DNA from: RGIG995 sp045542115 | GTDB taxonomy: Bacteria; Bacillota; Clostridia; Oscillospirales; UBA644 | Reading direction: 5' to 3' | DNA length: 64,000 bases | NCBI GenBank assembly: GCA_045542115.1 | Contig: JAZQKK010000022.1 | Location: 1 to 64,000, forward strand | In this document: piece by piece, positions 57,875 to 64,000 of the stretch | How the letters are laid out: each line of letters starts with the position of its first letter | Numbering within the stretch: position 1 is the stretch's first letter | Made by a program: the position numbers and the translations under genes | Notes under the pieces: generated by a model | Database searches by the model: none | Told to the model about the DNA's origin: nothing | The model's input: only the letters and a program-made list of their open reading frames with translations

Positions 57875-58559
57875 TAACATTGTTTCCGCAACGTTTCTCC
57901 GGCGGGTCAATCGGTTTGTGGCTCAGGTAGAATTGAACGGAATCGAAGAAACCGTTCACGTAAAAAACACCGGTCGGTGTAAGGAATTATTGTTGCCCGG
58001 AGTCCGGGTGTGGCTTCAACGGTCGGAAAATCCAAACCGCAAGACCGCATACGATTTGGTGACGGTGGAAAAATACCGTCCTGGGAAGTCTGCCTTGATG
58101 GTGAATATGGATTCTCAGGCCGCCAATGAAATTGCCTGGGAATGGTTGAAAAAGGGAAACCTGTTTTCTTCCAAGGCAGAGATTTTCCGGGAAGTGAAAT
58201 ACGGGAATTCCCGGTTTGACTTTTTTGTTCGGGACGGAGAACGAACGGCCTTCGTGGAAGTAAAGGGCGTGACGCTGGAAACCGACGGACTTGCGTCTTT
58301 TCCGGATGCTCCTACGCTTCGCGGAGTAAAGCATTTGCGGGAATTGGCGGAAAGTTTAAAGGAAGGCTACGAAGCCTACGTTCTTTTTATCGTTCAAATG
58401 AAGGAAATTCATTCTCTTTGTCCGAACGATGCAACGCACAAGGAATTTGCAGATATGCTTCGCCGAGTTTCTTCTGCGGGAGTCAAGGTTTTGGCTGTGG
58501 ATTGCACCGTGACGGAAGACCAAGTAACGGCGGACGCGTTTGTTCCCGTAATTTTATGA
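57864..58559 (+). CDS. sfsA: SfsA-family DNA/RNA nuclease
   Basis: The 231-residue product matches SfsA in length and motifs: RRVNRFVAQVELNG, VHVKNTGRCKELLLPGVRVWL, NSRFDFFVRDGERTAFVEVKGVTLE with the PD-(D/E)xK-like catalytic residues, and LFIVQMKEIHSLCPNDATHKEF. The family was once described as sugar-fermentation stimulation protein and is now viewed as a nuclease. It overlaps the phosphatase gene and is followed by a ZIP transporter gene after 10 bp. Confidence 0.95.
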   Translation: MKYNNIVSATFLRRVNRFVAQVELNGIEETVHVKNTGRCKELLLPGVRVWLQRSENPNRKTAYDLVTVEKYRPGKSALMVNMDSQAANEIAWEWLKKGNLFSSKAEIFREVKYGNSRFDFFVRDGERTAFVEVKGVTLETDGLASFPDAPTLRGVKHLRELAESLKEGYEAYVLFIVQMKEIHSLCPNDATHKEFADMLRRVSSAGVKVLAVDCTVTEDQVTADAFVPVIL

Positions 58560-58569
58560 GGAGGTTTTT

Positions 58570-59325
58570 ATGGAAATGGTATTGTTGACCGCCCTTGGGG
58601 TAGGAGGAGCTACCGCCGTGGGCGCGGTGATTGGGTTTGTGTTCAAGAAGATGTCCCATCGTTTCAGCGACGTGGTTCTGTCGTTTGCGGCCGGAGTGAT
58701 GTTGGCTGCGGCGGTGTTGGGATTGATTTTGCCGTCGGTGGAGTACGGCGGAAAATACGGACTTCTCGTTTCCGTTGCCGGAATCTTTGCCGGGGCTTTG
58801 TGTTTGAATCTGATTGACAAATTGGTTCCCCACCTGCACAAAATTATTGGTGCAGAGCCGGAACGTCATAAGGGCAATGAAAAATTGAGTAAGGTTTTGC
58901 TGTTCGTTACGGCGATTGCCATTCATAACCTGCCCGAAGGCATTGCCGCCGGGGTGGGGTTTGGTTCGGGCGACGTGGAACAGGCGCTTCTGATTGCCGG
59001 AGGAATTGCGTTGCAAAATATCCCCGAAGGGATGGTTATTATCGGTCCGATGTTGGCCGCCGGGGTTTCTCCGGGAAAAACCTTGGCCTTGGCATTGGTG
59101 ACCGGACTTGTGGAAGTGATCGGAACCTTGCTTGGGTATTTTGCCGTTTCGGTTTCTACGGCGATTCTTCCCTTTGCCCTTGCCTTTGCCGGGGGAACGA
59201 TGTTGTACGTCATCAGCGACGAAATGATTCCCGAGACCCACGCCCACGGAAGTCAGCGGGGGGCTACTTACGCCCTTTTGGCAGGCTTTTGCGTGATGCT
59301 TGTGTCGGATGTTCTGTTGGGATAA
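58570..59325 (+). CDS. ZIP-family divalent metal transporter
   Basis: A 251-residue membrane protein with about eight spans. The conserved metal-binding helices are HNLPEGIAAGVGFGSGD and IALQNIPEGMVIIGPM; a histidine-bearing loop (PHLHKIIGAEPERHKGNEK) lies between helices III and IV. It likely imports zinc, iron or manganese. The start follows TGAGGAGG. Regulation by metal is not evident from the sequence. Confidence 0.94.
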   Translation: MEMVLLTALGVGGATAVGAVIGFVFKKMSHRFSDVVLSFAAGVMLAAAVLGLILPSVEYGGKYGLLVSVAGIFAGALCLNLIDKLVPHLHKIIGAEPERHKGNEKLSKVLLFVTAIAIHNLPEGIAAGVGFGSGDVEQALLIAGGIALQNIPEGMVIIGPMLAAGVSPGKTLALALVTGLVEVIGTLLGYFAVSVSTAILPFALAFAGGTMLYVISDEMIPETHAHGSQRGATYALLAGFCVMLVSDVLLG

Positions 59326-59337
59326 GAGAGGAATACT

Positions 59338-60690
59338 ATGGACATTTTAGTGATCAACGGAAGCCCGAAAGGGAATTACAGCATTACGTTGCAGACCGTA
59401 AAGTATTGGGAAAAACTGTATCCGGAGCACTCTTTTGAGGTGTTACAGGCGGCGCAGAAGATCAAAGCCTTCGAGCGGGATTTTTCTCCCGCATTGGAAG
59501 CATTGCAGAAAGCGGATTTGATACTCTTTTCTTATCCGGTCTATACCTTTATTGCTCCGTGTCAGTTGCATCGCTTTATCGAACTGATGAAAGCGTCGGG
59601 GGTGTCGTTTGCCGGGAAATGGGCAACGCAATTGACGACATCCAAGCATTTTTACGACGTGACCGCCCACCGTTACATACAGGATAACTGTGGGGATATG
59701 GGGATGAATTACATCCGGGGATTGTCTGCGGATATGGAAGATTTGACCAAGCCGGAAGGCCGAAAAGAGGCCACCGATTTCTTTGAATTCCTTTGTTGGT
59801 CTGTGCAACAGGGTATTTGTGAGCCCGTGCCCGAAGTTTTGCTTCCTCCGGCCCGGATTCCGGTGTCCGTTCCCCCTTCTTCGGGAGAGAAAATGGGCGA
59901 CGTTGTGATCGTTACCGACTGTGAGCAAGACGATGGGCAGCTGCAAGGAATGATTGACCGGTTTCGTGCCGTTTGCGACCGAAATACCAGGGTGGTCAAT
60001 CTCCGGCAGTATCCGTTCCAAGGGGGATGTTTGGGATGTTTTAACTGCGCAAGCACGGGAAAATGCATCTACAAAGACGGGTTCGACGAATTTTTGCGCA
60101 ATGAGATTCAATCGGCGCAGGCCACCGTATACGCCTTCACCATAAAAGACCATTCGATGGGTGCCTTGTTTAAGACCTACGATGACCGTCAATTCTGTAA
60201 CGGCCACAGAACCGTGACGATGGGCGCTCCGGTGGGATATCTTGTCAGCGGAAATTACAGCAAAGAATTTAATTTGCAGATGATTCTGGAAGGACGGGCC
60301 AACGTGGGGCATAATTTTTTGGCCGGCGTTGCTACCGACGAGGAAAATCCCGATGCCGCCATCGATAGAATGGCGAAAAATCTTTCTTACGCACTGGAAC
60401 ACCGGTACGTTCCGCCTCAGAATTTTTACGGAATAGGCGGGATGAAGATTTTCCGGGATCTGATTTGGTTGATGCAGGGATTGATGAAGGCTGACCACAA
60501 ATTCTACAAAGCCCACGGGCAATACGATTTCCCCCAAAAGAAGCGGGGACAGATGTGGATGATGTATTTGGTCGGCGGCTTGATGTCTCAGCCGAAGTTA
60601 AAAGCAAAAATGGGAAATAAAATGAACGAAGGTATGTTGATGCCTTATAAAAAAGTTCTGGATGACTTAGATAAGGCGTCCCAAAAATAA
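59338..60690 (+). CDS. double flavodoxin-like NAD(P)H oxidoreductase
   Basis: The 450-residue protein consists of two flavodoxin-like halves. The first starts MDILVINGSPKGNYSITLQT (FMN phosphate loop) and has LILFSYPVYTFIAP; the second starts near residue 182 (DVVIVTDCEQDDGQ) and contains QGGCLGCFNCASTGKCIYKDGF, the cysteine motif of flavodoxin-fold reductases, and FTIKDHSMGALFKTYDDR. The C-terminal part is basic. The second half has lost a clear GSP phosphate loop. It probably transfers electrons from NAD(P)H to an unknown acceptor. It closes the operon that starts at proX. Confidence 0.85.
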   Translation: MDILVINGSPKGNYSITLQTVKYWEKLYPEHSFEVLQAAQKIKAFERDFSPALEALQKADLILFSYPVYTFIAPCQLHRFIELMKASGVSFAGKWATQLTTSKHFYDVTAHRYIQDNCGDMGMNYIRGLSADMEDLTKPEGRKEATDFFEFLCWSVQQGICEPVPEVLLPPARIPVSVPPSSGEKMGDVVIVTDCEQDDGQLQGMIDRFRAVCDRNTRVVNLRQYPFQGGCLGCFNCASTGKCIYKDGFDEFLRNEIQSAQATVYAFTIKDHSMGALFKTYDDRQFCNGHRTVTMGAPVGYLVSGNYSKEFNLQMILEGRANVGHNFLAGVATDEENPDAAIDRMAKNLSYALEHRYVPPQNFYGIGGMKIFRDLIWLMQGLMKADHKFYKAHGQYDFPQKKRGQMWMMYLVGGLMSQPKLKAKMGNKMNEGMLMPYKKVLDDLDKASQK

Positions 60691-60691
60691 G

Positions 60692-60721
60692 AAAAAACGG
60701 AGTTGAAAAACTCCGTTTTTT
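60692..60721 (+). terminator. terminator of the proX-flavodoxin operon
   Basis: Stem AAAAAACGGAGTT/AACTCCGTTTTTT with a GAAA-type loop directly after the stop; its A-rich left side may also help stop minus-strand transcription. Confidence 0.93.
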
Positions 60722-60768
60722 GCGTGTTTTTTAGTATAACAAAGGGACGTTTCTTTTTGTCCAAAAGA

Positions 60769-61428
60769 TTACAGAAGTTCAAAGCGACTCTTTTCGCTTT
60801 TGAGAATCCCTTCTTTGCGAAGTTTCGAAATCTCAGCGGAAAGTCCGCTTCGGTCTACTTCCAGATAGTCCGCCAACTGTTGTCGGTCAAAGGGGATGGT
60901 AAAGGACCGGCTATTGTGTTGTTGGGCTTGAAGTTTCAGGTATGCCATCAGTTTCTCCCGGGTGGTGCGGTGGGATACGATTTCGGCCCGTTGATGGAGA
61001 CGGAGACTTTTTTGCGCGGTAATTTTCAATAGGTTGTAAATCATTTGTTGGTGAAAAGCACAGGCGTTGCAGCACGATTGGGTAATGCGCCGACTGTCAA
61101 GCAACAGTGTCTTGCTGTCTTTCGTTGCCGTGACCGAAACGGGAAGGTGGCTTACGCCGGCACAGGCAAAGGATTCGGCAAACAGCTCGCCCGGAGCCAC
61201 TTCGGAAACGATGGTGCGGTTTCCGTCATAGTCAGTGCGTTCTACCTGAACGCCTCCTTGACATAAAATCCCCATATAGGTGGCAGGGTCTCCTTCCGCG
61301 AAAATCGTTTCTCCTTTTCGGTAGTTTCGTTCCATTGCTCCCAGACACCCCAGCATTGCGGAAAGATTGGTCTGTTCGATATTGGCAAACAGGGGAGAAT
61401 GTTTTAGAATTGGATAATGTTGTTCCAT
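60769..61428 (-). CDS. Crp/Fnr-family transcription regulator
   Basis: The 219-residue protein has a cyclic-nucleotide-binding-like sensor domain (YRKGETIFAEGDPATYMGIL, GELFAESFACAG) and a C-terminal winged helix (DRQQLADYLEVDRSGLSAEISKLRKEGIL). An N-terminal cysteine cluster typical of FNR is absent; a SCCNACAF group in the middle is the only Cys-rich spot. This resembles clostridial HcpR-like regulators of nitrosative or redox stress. ATG 61428 follows CGGAGGCGTT; upstream in-frame sequence covers its promoter. It is divergent from a ferredoxin-like gene and likely controls it. Confidence 0.9.
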   Translation of the reverse strand: MEQHYPILKHSPLFANIEQTNLSAMLGCLGAMERNYRKGETIFAEGDPATYMGILCQGGVQVERTDYDGNRTIVSEVAPGELFAESFACAGVSHLPVSVTATKDSKTLLLDSRRITQSCCNACAFHQQMIYNLLKITAQKSLRLHQRAEIVSHRTTREKLMAYLKLQAQQHNSRSFTIPFDRQQLADYLEVDRSGLSAEISKLRKEGILKSEKSRFELL

Positions 61429-61441
61429 AACGCCTCCGTTT

Positions 61442-61457
61442 TGTTGAAAATTCAACA
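61442..61457. promoter_or_regulatory. candidate operator of the Crp/Fnr regulator
   Basis: Inverted repeat TGTTGAA-AA-TTCAACA, a design like Crp/Fnr binding sites. It lies in the leader of the regulator gene and covers the -35 region of the divergent promoter. Confidence 0.6.
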
Positions 61458-61479
61458 TACATTCTGTCCTCATTATAGT
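61451..61479 (+). promoter_or_regulatory. possible promoter of the ferredoxin-like gene
   Basis: TTCAAC (61451-61456), 17-bp spacer, TATAGT (61474-61479); weaker than others, which would fit activator dependence. A TATAAT at 61479-61484 is an alternative -10. Confidence 0.45.
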
Positions 61480-61500
61480 ATAATATTCCCGCAAGGTCAA
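61472..61500 (-). promoter_or_regulatory. sigma-A promoter of the Crp/Fnr gene
   Basis: On the minus strand TTGACC (61500-61495), 17-bp spacer, TATAAT (61477-61472). Its -10 box overlaps the -10 of the divergent promoter. Confidence 0.83.
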
Positions 61501-61534
61501 GGAAAAAAGTTTGACAAATGATAGGAGGAGCGGA

Positions 61535-62227
61535 ATGATTCGCAAAATTATCAGAATTGATGCAGAAAAATGTAACGGTTGCGGTGCTTGTGCCCAAGCC
61601 TGTCACGAAGGCGCCATTCAGATGGTGAACGGCAAAGCCAAGTTGACCCGGGAAGACTATTGCGACGGATTGGGGGATTGCCTTCCCGCCTGTCCCACCG
61701 GAGCCATTACCTTTGAAGAGCGGGAAGCCCCTGCTTATAATGAAGAAGCGGTGCGAAAATCCAAAGAACAGAAGCAAGGTGCACCGTTGCCCTGCGGTTG
61801 TCCCGGGAGTCAGTCCCGGCAGTTTTGTCCGACGGTGGAGGAAGATTCTTCTTTTACATCTATTCCAAGTCGGTTGTCCCAGTGGCCGGTACAAATTAAA
61901 TTGGCTCCGGTCAACGCACCGTATTTTAACGGAGCGGATCTGTTGGTTGCCGCCGACTGTACCGCTTACGCTTACGGGAATTTCCACAATGAATTTATCC
62001 GCAATCGCATCACACTCATTGGATGCCCCAAGCTGGACGGTGTGGACTACACTGAGAAGCTGACTCAAATTATTGCTCGAAACGATATTAAATCCGTAAC
62101 GGTCGTCCGAATGGAAGTCCCCTGTTGCGGCGGAATCGAAAGTGCGGTAAAAAATGCTTTGATGGCCTCCGGGAAGTTCTTGCCGTGGCAGGTGGTCACG
62201 ATTACCGTGGACGGAAAACGAGTATGA
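61535..62227 (+). CDS. 4Fe-4S ferredoxin-domain protein
   Basis: The 230-residue protein starts with a 2[4Fe-4S] ferredoxin domain (CNGCGACAQACHEGAIQM and a second group CDGLGDCLPACPTGAI, in which the first CxxC is stretched). A linker with CGCPGSQSRQF follows, then a C-terminal domain (KLAPVNAPYFNGADLLVAADCTAYAYGNFH, IGCPKLD, VRMEVPCCGGIESAV) seen in proteins beside hybrid-cluster protein or Crp/Fnr genes. ATG 61535 follows AGGAGGAGC. It probably acts as a redox carrier under control of the divergent regulator; no hcp gene is in the window. Confidence 0.85.
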   Translation: MIRKIIRIDAEKCNGCGACAQACHEGAIQMVNGKAKLTREDYCDGLGDCLPACPTGAITFEEREAPAYNEEAVRKSKEQKQGAPLPCGCPGSQSRQFCPTVEEDSSFTSIPSRLSQWPVQIKLAPVNAPYFNGADLLVAADCTAYAYGNFHNEFIRNRITLIGCPKLDGVDYTEKLTQIIARNDIKSVTVVRMEVPCCGGIESAVKNALMASGKFLPWQVVTITVDGKRV

Positions 62228-62242
62228 TTTGCGAAAACCTTC

Positions 62243-62271
62243 TTGCAAATTGAAGAAAAATGTGTTATAAT
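62243..62271 (+). promoter_or_regulatory. sigma-A promoter of the DUF523 gene
   Basis: TTGCAA (62243-62248), 17-bp spacer, TATAAT (62266-62271), giving a leader of about 120 bases. Confidence 0.85.
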
Positions 62272-62396
62272 AGGTGTATCAACGAAAAATATACCGTTTT
62301 GGAATGAAAAAATTTGAAGATTACCGGAAAATTATAAAAACCCGAGATTTTCAGAATGATTTTTCTATACCGAAACGGACTGTAAAAGGAGAAGGT

Positions 62397-62822
62397 ATGA
62401 AGGTTATGGTCAGCGCCTGCCTGATGGGCAGAAATTGTAAGTATAACGGGGGAAACAACTTTTCCGCTCCTTTGGCGGACTTCTTGAAAGACAAAGAAGT
62501 GGTGGAAATCTGTCCCGAAGTTTTGGCCGGCTTTCCCACGCCCCGCCCCCGCATCGAACGGGTCAACGGCCGGGTGTTTAACGAATTTGGAGAAGACGTG
62601 CACGAGCGTTGCCTTGCCGGCGTGAAAACGGCGGTGGAGACCGCAAAACGGGAACGGCTGGACTTGGTGATTTTGCAATCGAGAAGTCCTTCTTGCGGCG
62701 TGAACGAAATCTACGACGGAACGTTTTCCGGGGTGCGGATTCCCGGCCACGGGTTGTTTGCCGAAAAACTTATTGAAGCCGGGATCCCGGTGTTGGATAT
62801 TGAAGATTTGGGAAACAAATGA
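62397..62822 (+). CDS. DUF523 family protein
   Basis: The 141-residue protein matches DUF523: VMVSACLMGRNCKYNGGNN at the N terminus, EICPEVLAGFPTPRPRIE, and LQSRSPSCGVNEIYDG with the C-terminal GLFAEKLIEAGIPVLDIEDL. The conserved cysteines (in SACLMGRNCKY, EICPE and SPSCG) suggest metal or iron-sulfur binding. No function is established. ATG 62397 follows AAAGGAGAAGG; the frame is open upstream, but that part has no family similarity. It is monocistronic. Confidence 0.92.
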   Translation: MKVMVSACLMGRNCKYNGGNNFSAPLADFLKDKEVVEICPEVLAGFPTPRPRIERVNGRVFNEFGEDVHERCLAGVKTAVETAKRERLDLVILQSRSPSCGVNEIYDGTFSGVRIPGHGLFAEKLIEAGIPVLDIEDLGNK

Positions 62823-62839
62823 TTTTTTGATTTTTACTT

Positions 62840-62867
62840 CCGCCTCTCTCTGAGGCGGATTTTTTTA
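62840..62867 (+). terminator. terminator of the DUF523 gene
   Basis: Stem TCCGCCTC/GAGGCGGA followed by seven T residues. Confidence 0.94.
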
Positions 62868-62906
62868 AAAAGTTACTATTTTTACGATATTTGCCGCATT
62901 TGTCCG

Positions 62907-62935
62907 TTGAAATGTCTTTTTATTTATGCTATACT
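62907..62935 (+). promoter_or_regulatory. sigma-A promoter of the last gene
   Basis: TTGAAA (62907-62912), 17-bp spacer, TATACT (62930-62935), 37 bp before the start. Confidence 0.82.
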
Positions 62936-62971
62936 GTGGGTGAAAGATAATGTTTACAGGGAGGATTCTTT

Positions 62972-64000
62972 ATGAAATTTCGACAGGTCCATCTGGATTT
63001 TCATACAAGCGAGTTCATCGATGAAATCGGAAGCCGCTTTGACAAGAAACAGTTTCAGCAAATGCTGCAACTGGGACACGTGGATTCTATCACGGTCTTT
63101 TCTAAGTGCCATCACGGGTGGTCGTATCATCCCACAAAGACCAATCAAATGCATCCGGGATTGAAATTTGACCTTTTGAAGGCGCAAATTGAAGCGTGCC
63201 ACGAAATTGGGGTTAAGGCCCCGGGGTACATTTCTGCCGGATACGATGAAAAATACATTCGGCAGCACCCGGAAGACCTGTGCTGTAAACAAGACGGGAC
63301 ACCTCTTCTACCGATGAATGAAGCCAAATATCATCTGATCTGTCTGAACTCTCCCTATATTAAACTTTTGGCCGAACAGGTGACCGAATTGTGCGAAAAT
63401 TACGATGTGGACGGCGTTTTTCTGGATATTGTTTCTCCTCGCCCGTGCTACTGTCATAACTGTGTCAACGAAATGCGTGCCCGGGGATGGGACCCTTATG
63501 ACCCGGAAAATGCAAAAAAGTTTGGAGAAGAAGTTTTTGCCCGTTATACTGACGCAATGCGAAAGGCAGTAGACCGCGTCAAGCCCGGCCTTCCCATCTA
63601 TCATAACGGAGGTACGACCCCTCCCGGCCGCCGGGATTGGGAATACCGTTCTTCTCATACAGAGATAGAGTCGTTGCCCACCGGAGGATGGGGGTATGAC
63701 GATTTGCCCTTCACAGCCCGAAATGTTCAGTCCCACGATGGACGGGATTATCTCGGTATGACCGGGAAATTTCATTTGACCTGGGGGGAATTCGGTGGTT
63801 ATAAACACGAAAATGCACTGATTTACGAGACGGCCCTTGCCGTTGCCAACGGAGGGAAGTGCTCTGTTGGAGACCAAATGCATCCGTTGGGAGAACTGGA
63901 CAGGGAGACCTACCGTATTATCGGAGAAGCTTATGGCAGAATTGAAGAACGGGAACCTTGGCTGGACCACGTTTCCCCTGTGACACAAATCGGTCTTTTG
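62972..64000 (+). CDS. glycosyl-hydrolase-like protein (GHL6 / beta-galactosidase-trimerisation type), 3' end outside the window
   Basis: The frame is open from ATG 62972 (behind GGGAGGATTC) to the window end, 343 codons. The protein starts FRQVHLDFHTSEFIDEIG and shows VDSITVFSKCHHGWSYHP, ICLNSPYIKLLAEQV, YDVDGVFLDIVSPRPCYCHNC, YHNGG and HTEIESLPTGGWGYDDLP. This pattern is that of the hypothetical glycosyl hydrolase 6 group related to GH29/GH42 TIM barrels, where Asp and Glu in FLDIV and HTEIESL are candidate active-site residues. No signal peptide is seen. A beta-galactosidase trimerisation domain would be expected downstream. Confidence 0.85.
   Translation, partial: MKFRQVHLDFHTSEFIDEIGSRFDKKQFQQMLQLGHVDSITVFSKCHHGWSYHPTKTNQMHPGLKFDLLKAQIEACHEIGVKAPGYISAGYDEKYIRQHPEDLCCKQDGTPLLPMNEAKYHLICLNSPYIKLLAEQVTELCENYDVDGVFLDIVSPRPCYCHNCVNEMRARGWDPYDPENAKKFGEEVFARYTDAMRKAVDRVKPGLPIYHNGGTTPPGRRDWEYRSSHTEIESLPTGGWGYDDLPFTARNVQSHDGRDYLGMTGKFHLTWGEFGGYKHENALIYETALAVANGGKCSVGDQMHPLGELDRETYRIIGEAYGRIEEREPWLDHVSPVTQIGLL

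Noticed and set aside
1..64000. tRNA, rRNA, prophage, integrase or insertion-sequence genes
   Set aside because: No tRNA-like cloverleaf, rRNA segment, transposase or recombinase motif was recognised anywhere in the window.

Overview
The window is chromosomal DNA from an anaerobic, endospore-forming member of the Bacillota, class Clostridia, probably from a gut-type community. The evidence is an alpha/beta-type small acid-soluble spore protein, pyruvate:ferredoxin oxidoreductase, NfnAB, a complete HdrABC/Flx set, a meso-diaminopimelate dehydrogenase and vegetative promoters of sigma-A type that nearly all have a 17-bp spacer. GC content is near 50 percent. The family and genus cannot be fixed from the sequence alone. 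No rRNA, tRNA, CRISPR array or insertion sequence was seen.

Layout. 1-1660: end of the rpsB-tsf translation operon. 1775-5660: a lipoprotein with an acidic linker and a GH36 alpha-galactosidase whose codon use differs from its surroundings. 5747-13290: nifJ and a serine hydrolase on the minus strand, then nfnAB on the plus strand. 13297-23840: one minus-strand operon of twelve genes, hdrB-hdrC-hdrA-flxD-flxC-flxB-flxA-frdB-frdA-fumA-fumB-small membrane protein. 24155-28278: spore protein, AraC regulator divergent from a sugar-isomerase-like TIM-barrel gene, and an LCP cell-wall ligase. 28287-32909: hom-lysC-asd facing ddh (aspartate family and lysine/peptidoglycan). 32928-38321: topB, a beta-lactamase-fold protein that has lost its catalytic Ser/Lys, and a flavin/membrane cluster (new 53-aa protein, apbE, NusG-II protein, Gx transporter). 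38338-42025: glycolytic operon pgk-tpiA-gpmI. 42041-42995: an AT-rich cassette with a strongly structured RNA and an unknown 163-aa protein, bracketed by inverted two-hairpin repeats. 43013-53035: pyrimidine operon pyrC-carB-pyrK-pyrD-esterase-pyrF-(FakA C-terminal-like)-pyrE-pyrB-pyrI behind an attenuator, without carA. 53102-60721: an AMP-ligase, an (alpha/alpha)-barrel glycosidase-like protein, then proX, a low-molecular-weight phosphatase, sfsA, a ZIP transporter and a double flavodoxin. 60769-64000: a Crp/Fnr regulator divergent from a ferredoxin-like protein, a DUF523 protein and the start of a glycosyl-hydrolase-like gene.

The most interesting system is the 10-kb operon at 13.3-23.8 kb. 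It joins a complete flavin-based electron-bifurcating module (HdrABC with FlxABCD) to a soluble fumarate reductase and a two-subunit class I fumarase in a tightly packed transcription unit, with four-base ATGA overlaps at several junctions. The iron-sulfur subunit FrdB has no membrane anchor and no CCG domain, so the simplest inference is that NADH electrons enter at FlxA, are split at HdrA, and leave partly to ferredoxin and partly through HdrC/HdrB and FrdB to fumarate. It lies close to PFOR and NfnAB, so 5.8-23.8 kb forms a ferredoxin/NAD(P)H/fumarate redox island. This coupling is inference from gene order and motifs and has not been shown here biochemically.
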